A stretch of 14,003 bases of DNA from Pedobacter sp. (lineage in GTDB: Bacteria; Bacteroidota; Bacteroidia; Sphingobacteriales; Sphingobacteriaceae). The notes under the pieces are model-generated. The model ran no database searches. It was not told the DNA's origin and worked only from the letters and a program-made list of their open reading frames with translations. This document shows positions 1-6,921 of this stretch, in pieces (the stretch's first letter is position 1; each line of letters starts with the position of its first letter). The position numbers and the translations under genes are program-made. The stretch lies in NCBI GenBank assembly GCA_028287885.1, contig JAQBOT010000369.1:1-14003 (forward strand), read 5' to 3'.

Positions 1-475
1 TACCCGTAGCCTTATTGCTTAGTGTTGCGATGGCTGCATTTTCACTAATCTTTACTCTAGGCGTTAGTATCATGCCACCGCCAGCGCCCAAAAATCCGTA
101 ATAGCCAATTTTCCCAGTAACCTTTCGGTAACCCAGGGCCATATTTAACAAGTAGGTTGTTGCACGCCCATTCTTACCCAAGGTCTGGAATTCTGTTTCA
201 GGCAGCAACTGATTAAATCCATAAGCATGAAGATCTAACTTCGGGTATAAGAAAAGTGGTCCATCGGCAAGCGAAAGTATCAAGCCAAGTGAGGTCGAAA
301 ATTTGGTAGATAAATAATCAGTACTGTTCCCAACAGGAAAAGAAAAACCGAAGCCGCTTCTAAAATACATTTTATCCTCCCGGGTCCTTTTTTCTTGGGC
401 GACTGTGACGTGAAAGCTTCCGATAAAAAGTAGGCATAAGATTAACCTATTGAGTTGTGAAGTAGAGATTAACAT
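1..475 (-). CDS. Exported outer-membrane beta-barrel-like protein, N-terminal part (runs off left edge)
   Basis: Reading the minus strand from the ATG at 475 gives 158 codons with no stop before the window edge, so the C-terminus is missing. Residues 1-26 form a classical signal peptide: polar start, hydrophobic core LILCLLFIGSF, and a cleavage site V-T-V-A|Q as is common in Bacteroidota. The rest alternates aromatic and polar residues with Gly-rich turns, for example RSGFGFSFPVG, TYLLNMALGYR and YYGFLGAGGG, which is the look of amphipathic strands in small outer-membrane beta-barrels. No enzymatic motif is visible. It is probably an outer-membrane or surface protein of unknown function. A TAnnTTTG-like box lies 38 bases upstream and there is no Shine-Dalgarno sequence. 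The reading frame and signal peptide are directly seen; the barrel assignment is inference from composition. Confidence 0.75.
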   Translation of the reverse strand, partial: MLISTSQLNRLILCLLFIGSFHVTVAQEKRTREDKMYFRSGFGFSFPVGNSTDYLSTKFSTSLGLILSLADGPLFLYPKLDLHAYGFNQLLPETEFQTLGKNGRATTYLLNMALGYRKVTGKIGYYGFLGAGGGMILTPRVKISENAAIATLSNKATG

Positions 476-512
476 GGTGAAGAAGCTATTTGGTTTTCAG
501 ACATCCAATGTA

Positions 513-520
513 CAAATTTA
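513..520 (-). promoter_or_regulatory. Possible Bacteroidota -7 box (TAAATTTG) upstream of the exported protein gene
   Basis: On the minus strand this reads TAAATTTG, matching the TAnnTTTG -7 consensus of Bacteroidota primary-sigma promoters. It lies 37 bases before the ATG at 475. No convincing TTTG -33 element is present 19-21 bases further upstream, so the call is weak. Confidence 0.3.
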
Positions 521-743
521 TACGACAACTAAGCCTTGGCCGAGCTGCGATAATCAGATTACTCAACTGACAAAGTTTCTTAATATAAAACTCCTAAAAC
601 ACAGCAACTACGCATAAATTTGGCAGATAATAGCTTCCAAATATTATTTTGTATGGCGTTGTAAATCATTGTAAAAGAGGTTATTGTCTTGATGGATCTA
701 AACTAAATGTTGAATTTTGATTTTGTATCGATCGCTTTCCAGC

Positions 744-772
744 GCTGACAGGCCAAATAAAATTTTGTCAGC
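744..772. repeat. Inverted repeat, 7-bp arms, after the 83 aa gene
   Basis: GCTGACA at 744-750 is the exact reverse complement of TGTCAGC at 766-772, separated by a 15-base AT-rich loop. It lies 45 bases beyond the stop of the 83 aa gene in the direction of transcription. No T run follows the hairpin on the minus strand, so it is not a canonical intrinsic terminator. It may stabilise the 3' end of the transcript or be a protein site. Confidence 0.4.
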
Positions 773-816
773 CTATACAAGTGTTTGATCAAGAGCTATT
801 TACTGGTCTTATATAA

Positions 817-1068
817 TCAAAATTGCTGCCTTTTATATGCCTTGGAAAAGTCAACTCGCATAGCCTTGAATCGCTCAACTACGGTGGCGATAAACTCTTC
901 GTCTAGTATTTGAAATATCTCATTCGCACCACCTCCAGTAAGGTCAAGTTCCGAAAGTTTGTAGCTTTGCTCCAGGGTTCCCTGCTCAAACTTTATAATG
1001 TATTTCTGGTTCATATTGAATAAAGAAATCTTACATTCCGGGTGTGGCAACTCTGCTATTATTCTCAT
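817..1068 (-). CDS. Small conserved-looking protein of unknown function, 83 aa
   Basis: This is a complete 83-codon gene with an ATG start and TGA stop. The product is small, soluble and lacks a signal peptide. The N-terminal half looks like beta strands (MRIIAELPHPECKISLFN, then KYIIKFEQGTLEQSYKLSEL). The C-terminal third looks like an amphipathic helix rich in Glu, Phe and Arg ending in a basic tail KAYKRQQF. From memory it resembles short uncharacterised proteins of Bacteroidota that open with MRIIAE-PHPECK, but I cannot name a domain. It starts 18 bases after the stop of the S46-like gene with no terminator between, so the two are probably co-transcribed. No Shine-Dalgarno sequence is visible; the A-rich leader is typical of the phylum. 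Function is unknown. Confidence 0.75.
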   Translation of the reverse strand: MRIIAELPHPECKISLFNMNQKYIIKFEQGTLEQSYKLSELDLTGGGANEIFQILDEEFIATVVERFKAMRVDFSKAYKRQQF

Positions 1069-1086
1069 GGTGTTTGTGGTTTAATT

Positions 1087-2922
1087 CTAATTGTTTATAC
1101 GTAATTCTTTCAATAGGGAATCTCCAAGCTTTCCTTTTAATGGGTGCCAATTCAATAGTCTGAATACTTGAGCATAAATGCTGTTCTCTCTGCAATTTAC
1201 CTCTGCAACTTGGCGATCTGCTGATGATTCTGACTTTAGCTTTTCATAATCGGCGATGTATCGGTCTAACACGGCTAGTCTTTGCAATTCTAAGGTGCTC
1301 AATTGAGTTATTTGATCAGAAAGGTTGTTCTCGAAGATTAGCATTGCATCATTGTAGTTCGAAATGCTTATGGGTGACTTCAACAAGCTGTTAAGTACAT
1401 ACTGTTGATCTTTCAGCTTACTCAAACCAAAAGTATCATTTATGAATTCATCGAGGCTTTCATTCGTGGCATTCGTCCTGGAAACGATCTTGTCAATAGC
1501 CGCAATTCGTTGGTTCGGGGAGAAGGTTGCTGCTTCGCCGATCATTCTCCGGAGAATACGTCGGTCGGCATCCACATCAAAGGAAGCATAGTCATTTTTA
1601 AGGTCCCTTTTTAACGCTTCTATATTGTCGTTAAAAAAGGCCTGCTTATTCCCGCTGGATTGCTGTTTAATTTGCGCCTTGAATACATTCAGGTGATTGC
1701 TTACGCTAAGCAGGATGGTTGATTTATGAATATTCTTGAGCCATAAATGCCGCTTTAAATCTATGTTTATGGCATTAAATAGGTTATCTATTTGTCCCAA
1801 GAGATTTCCGTACCGGGCTTGAAGTCCTGTATCGCGTGCTAAATCTGCCTTTAAAAGTGAATCCAAAGTATTTTTTTGATCATGAAGGGTGATTTCCTTT
1901 AGGACCGTTTGTTGCTGCTCGAAGTTTTCATGTAAGTTATGAACTGTGTTAAGTCTTCGGGCGAGCTTTAATTGAGCTTTCGGATTTATGTTCGCTATTT
2001 CTTCCAGAACATTCTTTTGGAAGTCGAGCAGCCTTGAAGAATAAGCTAAAGATTCTTGTTGCTGATGCAAAGCATGCTGTAATGGTAAGGTCCGATATTC
2101 GATGGCAGATAAATCAATTAAGGTAGCCGGGTCACGCTCATTGTCTGCATTAATTACAATTTGTTTGAAGATCTTTGGTCTATAAGGTATATTCTCTTTC
2201 GCGTATTTGGCAGGCATTCCTGCCGGTGACACATACGCGCGCAGTAAAGCGAAGTCGCCTGGGGAAGGTGTCGGGCTGGCAATTGCTCCATTGTTTTCCT
2301 TGAAGTCATTGCCTGGGACATACACAACTCGTAAATCCCGGATCGTCTTGTAGCGATACAAAACGAAGGTTTTGCCAGCATTTGTTTCCGATACTTCTAC
2401 TTCAAATTCTGGACTGCTTGCCTTCGCTTTTTGTTCAATATCATCTATCGTTTCCTGTTGCTTTCTTTTACCTTCCTTGGCATCAATGGAGCTCGTTAGT
2501 GCATTGTTGACAACAGCAGATACATCCTCATAACTCTCAATCAGCCGGCAGCTTAGACCCTGAGCTTGAATTTCTTGTTCATGTTCTGAAGCGATTAGCC
2601 CACCTGTCAAATAATTATGCTCTGGACTACTTTCAGACTTCAATATCTCCTTCGCCATTAAAGTATTTGAAAGGATAAGTCCTTGAGAAGAAATCCACAC
2701 GGCCTGGCATCCGTTAATGCTTAACAACGCATCACGGAAGCCAGTATCTGCAGTTATGTAGATGTTTTCTGTTAGCCGGAGGGGCTTGGTAGCCAGGTAG
2801 TCTCTGCGGACACGCAATACATGCTCGTAGCTGGCTTTTTCTGGTACTCTATAGGCAAACTGAATACTTGCTGCGATTAGCATTAAAGCAAGCATTTGGG
2901 CTTTCTTGAACATATATGGCAT
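1087..2922 (-). CDS. S46 dipeptidyl-peptidase (DPP7/DPP11) relative, probably a pseudoenzyme, 611 aa
   Basis: Family S46 enzymes are exported serine dipeptidyl peptidases of about 700-730 aa. Here residues 1-30 are a signal or anchor sequence. Residues 61-108 follow the S46 N-terminal pattern closely (GFRDALLSINGC, then SSQGLILSN, then SSPEHNYLTGGL). The family motif TNHHCGY, which supplies the catalytic His, reads SNTLMAK at 85-91, so both histidines are gone. The second family block is recognisable at 186-250: YKTIRDLRVVYVP, then PGDFALLRAY with the Asp (D223) kept, then KENIPYRPK. The aromatic WMWPRHTGDF context has become SPTPSPGDF. The middle is helical, as in the family's helical domain. 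The protein stops at 611, before the GNSGSP region that carries the nucleophilic Ser. The reading frame is open and long, so it looks maintained rather than decayed. It is probably periplasmic and non-catalytic. The sequence AAGGA six bases before the ATG supports this start. It probably shares an operon with the 83 aa gene. Confidence 0.8.
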   Translation of the reverse strand: MPYMFKKAQMLALMLIAASIQFAYRVPEKASYEHVLRVRRDYLATKPLRLTENIYITADTGFRDALLSINGCQAVWISSQGLILSNTLMAKEILKSESSPEHNYLTGGLIASEHEQEIQAQGLSCRLIESYEDVSAVVNNALTSSIDAKEGKRKQQETIDDIEQKAKASSPEFEVEVSETNAGKTFVLYRYKTIRDLRVVYVPGNDFKENNGAIASPTPSPGDFALLRAYVSPAGMPAKYAKENIPYRPKIFKQIVINADNERDPATLIDLSAIEYRTLPLQHALHQQQESLAYSSRLLDFQKNVLEEIANINPKAQLKLARRLNTVHNLHENFEQQQTVLKEITLHDQKNTLDSLLKADLARDTGLQARYGNLLGQIDNLFNAINIDLKRHLWLKNIHKSTILLSVSNHLNVFKAQIKQQSSGNKQAFFNDNIEALKRDLKNDYASFDVDADRRILRRMIGEAATFSPNQRIAAIDKIVSRTNATNESLDEFINDTFGLSKLKDQQYVLNSLLKSPISISNYNDAMLIFENNLSDQITQLSTLELQRLAVLDRYIADYEKLKSESSADRQVAEVNCRENSIYAQVFRLLNWHPLKGKLGDSLLKELRINN

Positions 2923-2939
2923 CTAAGATCCTTAAGTTT

Positions 2940-2947
2940 CAAAACTA
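2940..2947 (-). promoter_or_regulatory. Possible -7 box (TAGTTTTG) for the S46-like gene
   Basis: The minus strand reads TAGTTTTG, fitting TAnnTTTG, 17 bases before the ATG at 2922. An AAGGA sequence lies between the box and the start codon. No clear TTTG -33 element is present at the expected distance. Confidence 0.3.
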
Positions 2948-2999
2948 ATAATTTTTATCCTTTTACCCGGAGCGGGCAGGTTTCTTGACCTATATTGTT

Positions 3000-3007
3000 T
3001 AATTTTG
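3000..3007 (+). promoter_or_regulatory. Possible -7 box (TAATTTTG) for the msrC-like operon
   Basis: TAATTTTG fits the TAnnTTTG consensus and lies 16 bases before the ATG at 3024, giving a very short leader. A TTG at 2985-2987 is only 12 bases upstream of it, too close for a standard -33 element. The 101-base interval 2923-3023 would hold both divergent promoters. Confidence 0.3.
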
Positions 3008-3023
3008 TTTAACAAACGAGCAT

Positions 3024-3500
3024 ATGGCAGAAGATTTAACGATACTAACAAACGTTAGCAAAGCGCAGCAATATCTATCCTTAATCCCGCAATTGGAAGC
3101 GCTGTTAACCGGTGAGGACGACTTGATAGCAAACATGGGTAACGTTGCAGCAGCGCTGAAGGAACAATTTGGTTGGCTTTGGGTGGGATTTTATTTGGTG
3201 AAGAATGATCAGCTTGTTCTAGGTCCATTTCAAGGCCCTGTTGCTTGTACACGGATACAAAAAGGCCGAGGTGTTTGTGGTACTTCCTGGGCAAAAGAGG
3301 AAACGCTCATCGTAGCCGATGTTGATCAGTTTCCTGGTCACATAGCCTGTAGTTCAGCTTCTAAGTCGGAAATAGTGCTCCCTGTATTCGTAGGATCTGA
3401 AGTTGTCGGCGTCCTTGATGTGGACAGCGAAGAACTCGGTCATTTTGATGAAGTTGATGCCCTATACCTTAATCAAATAGTTAAGTTAATTTATGGCTAA
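3024..3500 (+). CDS. msrC: Free methionine-R-sulfoxide reductase (GAF domain)
   Basis: This enzyme (fRMsr; YebR/MsrC in E. coli) reduces free L-methionine-R-sulfoxide to methionine in the cytoplasm, using cysteines that are recycled by thioredoxin. The whole 158 aa protein is one GAF domain, the usual length for the family. The signature is well preserved: GPFQGPVACTRI around residues 67-78, GRGVCGTSWA at 81-90, HIACSSASKSEIVLP at 106-120 and GVLDVDSE at 129-136. The three conserved cysteines are C75, C85 and C109, with the same spacing as the E. coli catalytic and resolving set. The ATG at 3024 has no Shine-Dalgarno sequence but is preceded by an A-rich leader and a possible -7 box. Its last codons overlap the start of the DNA glycosylase gene by 8 bases, so the two are probably translationally coupled in a damage-repair operon. 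The function is secure. Confidence 0.93.
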   Translation: MAEDLTILTNVSKAQQYLSLIPQLEALLTGEDDLIANMGNVAAALKEQFGWLWVGFYLVKNDQLVLGPFQGPVACTRIQKGRGVCGTSWAKEETLIVADVDQFPGHIACSSASKSEIVLPVFVGSEVVGVLDVDSEELGHFDEVDALYLNQIVKLIYG

Positions 3501-4098
3501 ATTACCTTATTCTTTTTACCAGGAAGAGGACGTTAACCAACTTGCCATAGGTTTATTAGGGAAGCAATTATTCACCTTGGTTGACGGAGAATTGACGGGT
3601 GGGACGATCGTTGAAACCGAAGCTTATAAGGGAATTATTGATAAGGCGTCTCATGCATATGGTGGACGTTTTACCAACCGAACAAAGGTGATGTATGAAG
3701 CCGGTGGACTTTCCTATGTTTATCTGTGCTATGGCATTCACCACTTATTTAATGTTGTAACCGCTGGAGCCAACACACCTCACGCGGTTTTAATCCGGGG
3801 TGTAGAACCTGTAACAGGATTGAAAGTTATGCTTCGCCGACGGAATATGAAAGCCATGAAGCCAAATTTGACGGCAGGCCCAGGTGCTTTGTCGAAGGCT
3901 TTGGCGATTGACAAAGCACTGAATGGCAAGGATCTCTGGGGTGAGGAGATCTGGATTGAAGATAGCGGAATCCGATATAAGCCGGAAGAGATTGCAGCCG
4001 TACCGCGCGTGGGGGTAGGTTATGCAGACGATCATGCCATCTTGCCATGGCGATATTATGTAAAAGGCAATAAGTTCGTGAGCAGGCCCAATAAATAA
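3493..4098 (+). CDS. DNA-3-methyladenine glycosylase (AAG/MPG family)
   Basis: This monofunctional base-excision glycosylase removes alkylated or deaminated purines such as 3-methyladenine and hypoxanthine from DNA. At 201 aa it has the usual bacterial length. The family core is intact: GGTIVETEAYKG at 36-47, where E43 corresponds to the catalytic water-activating Glu of human AAG (E125). Y45 and H54 match the base-flipping pocket residues Y127 and H136, with the same nine-residue spacing. GLSYVYLCYGIHHLFNVV, HAVLIRGVEP and LTAGPGALSKALAI follow in family order. It starts within the last codons of the msrC-like gene (8-base overlap), which implies coupled translation. The start codon sits inside the upstream gene and no Shine-Dalgarno sequence is seen. 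Pairing an oxidised-methionine reductase with an alkylation-repair glycosylase suggests a small cell-maintenance operon. Confidence 0.95.
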   Translation: MAKLPYSFYQEEDVNQLAIGLLGKQLFTLVDGELTGGTIVETEAYKGIIDKASHAYGGRFTNRTKVMYEAGGLSYVYLCYGIHHLFNVVTAGANTPHAVLIRGVEPVTGLKVMLRRRNMKAMKPNLTAGPGALSKALAIDKALNGKDLWGEEIWIEDSGIRYKPEEIAAVPRVGVGYADDHAILPWRYYVKGNKFVSRPNK

Positions 4099-4149
4099 AA
4101 CAATATCCGTTTTCGAGCTGTTGATTACTTCTGAAATATAAAAATAGCT

Positions 4150-4638
4150 ATGGAAAACAAAGATGATATAACGGTTCTTAAAGATAAAATTAACGACGTG
4201 CGCATTTGCATGTTTACTACACTGGACCTGGCGGGACACTTATCCAGTAGACCGATGGCGACAGCCAAAATTGAAGAGGACGGAAGTATTTGGTTTTTTA
4301 GTAATGAATACTCGCTGAAGTCAAAAGAGATTTCGAAGGACAATGAGGTATTACTATCCTACAGCAGTCCATCTAACAATACATATATCTATGTAAACGG
4401 CCGGGCCGAGCTGGTGGATGATGATGCACGTAAGAAAGAATATTTTATGCCTCCAGTAAAAGTTTGGTTCCCTAAAGGCGTGGAGGACCCGGCTTTAACT
4501 TTGATCAAGGTTACACCAAAAGTGGCCGAATATTGGGACAGCAGTTCATCTAAAATGGTTGTTGCGTTCCAGATGATCAAAGCGATTGTAACCGGTGAAA
4601 AAGGAGATATTGGAGAACATGATAAGATTGAATTCTAA
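4150..4638 (+). CDS. General stress protein, pyridoxamine 5'-phosphate oxidase-like split barrel
   Basis: This 162 aa cytoplasmic protein resembles the general stress protein 26 / pyridoxamine 5'-phosphate oxidase-like family of flavin-binding split barrels. Visible family features are an N-terminal helix LKDKINDVRICMFTT, the strand pair SSRPMATAKIEEDGSIWFF at 32-50, a SNEYSLKSKEI helix cap, then YIYVNGRAEL at 79-88 and a C-terminal block with VKVWFPKGVEDPALTLIKV and AEYWDSSSSKM. Members are thought to bind FMN or a related flavin and are associated with stress, but substrates are generally unknown. It follows the glycosylase after 51 bases on the same strand and is followed by a strong terminator, so it probably ends the operon. 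The ATG at 4150 is in an A-rich context without a Shine-Dalgarno sequence. Family membership is confident; any specific reaction is not. Confidence 0.88.
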   Translation: MENKDDITVLKDKINDVRICMFTTLDLAGHLSSRPMATAKIEEDGSIWFFSNEYSLKSKEISKDNEVLLSYSSPSNNTYIYVNGRAELVDDDARKKEYFMPPVKVWFPKGVEDPALTLIKVTPKVAEYWDSSSSKMVVAFQMIKAIVTGEKGDIGEHDKIEF

Positions 4639-4679
4639 TTCAAGAAGTTACTACATCCCCAATTATGAGGTAAATAAGA

Positions 4680-4710
4680 GGCAGGTAAAATCAATTTATC
4701 TGCCTTTTTT
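4680..4710 (+). terminator. Intrinsic terminator after the stress/repair operon
   Basis: GGCAGGTAAA at 4680-4689 pairs with TTTATCTGCC at 4695-4704 (ten pairs, one of them G-U) around the five-base loop ATCAA, followed immediately by six T residues. It lies 41 bases after the stop of the general stress gene and 16 bases before the kynureninase ATG. Transcription of kynU must therefore start very close to its ATG or read through. Confidence 0.9.
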
Positions 4711-4726
4711 ATGGGATATTTGAGCA

Positions 4727-6016
4727 ATGAATTTTGAGAATACCCTAGCCTTCGCTAAGACTTTGGATCAGCAGGATGATCTTAGAGATCTTCGTAATGA
4801 ATTTCTGTTCCCTGAACAAGATGGAAAACGATTTAAATATCTCTGCGGTAACTCTTTAGGGTTGCAGCCTATAGCTACGCGTAAGCTAGTTGAACAACAA
4901 ATGTCAAATTGGGAACGGTTGGCCGTTGAAGGTTGGTTTGAAGGAGAAGCTGCATGGCTTGCCTACCATAAACAACTTAAAATACTTATGGCTCCGATTG
5001 TAGGGGCAAAGGTTTCGGAAGTTTGTCCTATGAATACCTTAACGGTAAATCTTCATCTCTTGATGGTTAGTTTTTATAGGCCAACAGCGAAGCGTTTCAA
5101 AATAATTATGGAGGCCGGAGCATTTCCATCAGATCAATATGCGATAGAAAGCCAGTTGAGGTTTCATGGCTTTGATCCCGCAACTGCGATTATAGAAGTT
5201 CAGCCAAGAAACGGGGAATACATACTGCGAACCGAAGATATCATGCTTGCTATTGATGAACATGCATCAGAGCTTGCTTTGGTTCTTTTTGGTGGAATCA
5301 ACTATTTTACTGGCCAGTGGTATGATATGGAGAAGATTACGACCGCTGGTCATGATGCTGGCGCTATCGTTGGTTTTGATCTTGCCCATGCTGCCGGCAA
5401 TGTGCCTATGAAGCTTCACGACTGGAATGTTGATTTTGCATGTTGGTGCTCGTACAAATATCAGAACGGTGGACCGGGCGGAATAGCTGGAATTTTTGTC
5501 CATGAATCTCATTTTGTAGACTCCACTCGTCCGCGCTTTGCAGGATGGTGGGGATACCCCGAAGACAAGCGCTTCGAAATGACAAAGGGTTTTATTCCCG
5601 AAGCCGGTGCAGACGGTTGGCAGATTAGTACAGGTCAGATTATTCCAATGAGCATGTATTTGGCTTCGCTGCAAGTATTTGAAAAAGCGGGGTTTATGGA
5701 TCCTTTACGAAATAAAAGCTTGAAGTTAACATCGTACCTGTATTTTCTTATTCAACAGGTAAATGCAGCTTTGGGAACAAAGCAATTTACAATTATCACT
5801 CCGGAGAATGCTGAGGCAAGAGGCGCGCAACTTTCCATTGTTGCACGGTCAAAGGCAAGGGAGATCTTCGATGCCTTGGTTAAGGAACATGTCCTGGGGG
5901 ATTGGCGCTCGCCGAATGTTATACGACTTAGTCCTGTTCCATTGTACAATACCTTTGAAGAGCTTTATCAGACAGCTGAAATACTCTTGAGGGTAACATC
6001 CGCGCTGCTGCAATGA
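4727..6016 (+). CDS. kynU: Kynureninase
   Basis: This PLP-dependent fold-type I enzyme cleaves L-kynurenine (or 3-hydroxykynurenine) to anthranilate (or 3-hydroxyanthranilate) and alanine, in cytoplasmic tryptophan catabolism. The 429 aa length is normal. Family blocks are present in order: YLCGNSLGLQP at 38-48, VEGWFEGEAAW at 67-77, PMNTLTVNLHLLM at 101-113 and GAFPSDQYA at 131-139. GFDLAHAAGN at 216-225 carries the PLP-contacting D218 and H221, and CSYKYQNGGPGG at 241-252 carries the Schiff-base lysine K244. The D218 to K244 spacing of 26 equals that of the human enzyme. FAGWWGYPEDKRFEM and WQISTGQI follow. The stop overlaps the next ATG by four bases (ATGA), coupling it to the HDAC-fold gene. 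No other kyn pathway gene lies in the window. GATATTTGA sits three bases before the ATG. The identification is secure. Confidence 0.96.
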   Translation: MNFENTLAFAKTLDQQDDLRDLRNEFLFPEQDGKRFKYLCGNSLGLQPIATRKLVEQQMSNWERLAVEGWFEGEAAWLAYHKQLKILMAPIVGAKVSEVCPMNTLTVNLHLLMVSFYRPTAKRFKIIMEAGAFPSDQYAIESQLRFHGFDPATAIIEVQPRNGEYILRTEDIMLAIDEHASELALVLFGGINYFTGQWYDMEKITTAGHDAGAIVGFDLAHAAGNVPMKLHDWNVDFACWCSYKYQNGGPGGIAGIFVHESHFVDSTRPRFAGWWGYPEDKRFEMTKGFIPEAGADGWQISTGQIIPMSMYLASLQVFEKAGFMDPLRNKSLKLTSYLYFLIQQVNAALGTKQFTIITPENAEARGAQLSIVARSKAREIFDALVKEHVLGDWRSPNVIRLSPVPLYNTFEELYQTAEILLRVTSALLQ

Positions 6017-6921
6017 TCAAGATAGCCTACCATGACCTATATGCACATCCCTTGCCAGAAGGGCATCGTTTTCCGATGCTTAAGTATGAATTAATTCCGG
6101 CGCAACTTATGCATACTGGTGTTATTAAATCCTCGGATTTATTTGCACCTGATCCGCTAGGGGAAGCTGATGTGTTGCGTACCCATACCATACACTATTG
6201 GCATAGCTTGCGTGATCTGACTTTACCCGCAAAGGAACAGAGGCGCATAGGCTTTCCTCTGTCCAGCCAGCTTGTTGAGCGTGAACTCCGTATAGCTCAA
6301 GGGACAATATCAGGAGCAAAGTTCGCCTTGCAGTATGGGATTTCATTCAATGTTGCTGGAGGTACCCATCACGCAGGGAGCAATTGGGGAGAGGGTTTTT
6401 GTTTGTTAAATGATCAGGCGATAGCCGCTAACCATCTGCTAAATAATGATATATGTTCCAGGATATTAATCATTGATTTAGATGTACATCAAGGTAACGG
6501 TACAGCAGAAATTTTCAAAAGCGAACCGAGGGTGTTTACATTTTCTATGCATGGTGAGAAGAACTTCCCTTTTCGGAAAGAGATCTCAGACCTTGACATT
6601 CCCTTGCCCGATGGTGTAGAGGATGCCACATATTTAATTCTGCTCAGCAAAAACCTTAATGAAGTAATAAAAAGTTTTCAACCTGACTTTGTCTTTTATT
6701 TAGCAGGAGTGGACGTCCTTGGAACAGACAAGCTAGGTAAATTAAATCTCTCAAAATCAGGCTGCTCTGAGCGCGACCGAATCGTGTTTGAAACTTGTCG
6801 CAAGAATTCTTTACCTGTTCAAGTGAGTATGGGTGGTGGTTACTCAACAGAAATCAAAGATATTGTTGATGCACATTGTAACACTTTTAAGGTAGGATTC
6901 GATATTTTTGAAAAATTATGA
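6013..6921 (+). CDS. Histone deacetylase-family amidohydrolase
   Basis: This is an arginase/deacetylase-fold, zinc-dependent amidohydrolase of 302 aa. Bacterial members deacetylate small molecules such as polyamines or protein lysines; the substrate cannot be told from sequence. It opens with the family-typical PLPEGHRFPMLKY at 13-25. The tandem active-site histidines are H119 and H120 in GGTHHAG, and GEGFCLLND follows. The zinc ligands are D157 and H159 in IDLDVHQGNGT and D234 in AGVDVLGTDKLG, with the transition-state Tyr at Y277 in MGGGY, so a complete catalytic set is present. It overlaps kynU by four bases upstream and topB by four bases downstream, so all three should be translated from one message. 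The tight link to kynureninase invites the idea that it acts on an N-acylated metabolite such as N-formylkynurenine, but that is inference only. Confidence 0.93.
   Translation: MIKIAYHDLYAHPLPEGHRFPMLKYELIPAQLMHTGVIKSSDLFAPDPLGEADVLRTHTIHYWHSLRDLTLPAKEQRRIGFPLSSQLVERELRIAQGTISGAKFALQYGISFNVAGGTHHAGSNWGEGFCLLNDQAIAANHLLNNDICSRILIIDLDVHQGNGTAEIFKSEPRVFTFSMHGEKNFPFRKEISDLDIPLPDGVEDATYLILLSKNLNEVIKSFQPDFVFYLAGVDVLGTDKLGKLNLSKSGCSERDRIVFETCRKNSLPVQVSMGGGYSTEIKDIVDAHCNTFKVGFDIFEKL

Larger units (their letters stand above)
476..816. other. Gene-free stretch (341 bases)
   Basis: This AT-rich stretch lies between the end of the 83 aa gene and the start of the exported protein gene, both on the minus strand. 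It holds a possible -7 box at 513-520 and an inverted repeat at 744-772. The longest ATG frame I found by eye is a 29-codon minus-strand one at 580-669, which has no ribosome binding site or recognisable motif and was not called. I see no tRNA or repeat family member in it. Confidence 0.6.

Noticed and set aside
580..669. Minus-strand 29-codon ATG frame in the gene-free stretch
   Set aside because: No ribosome binding site, no promoter match at the right distance and no recognisable motif; length is what chance gives in AT-rich DNA.
4121..4142. TTGATT and TATAAA before the general stress gene
   Set aside because: Only 10 bases separate the two boxes, too close for a promoter, and the phylum uses a different consensus.
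3790..4239. 149-codon minus-strand open frame opposite the DNA glycosylase
   Set aside because: It lies antisense to two well-identified genes and has no coherent protein features; a shadow frame.
5267..5674. 135-codon minus-strand open frame inside kynU
   Set aside because: Antisense to conserved kynureninase motifs including the PLP lysine region; no signal of coding.
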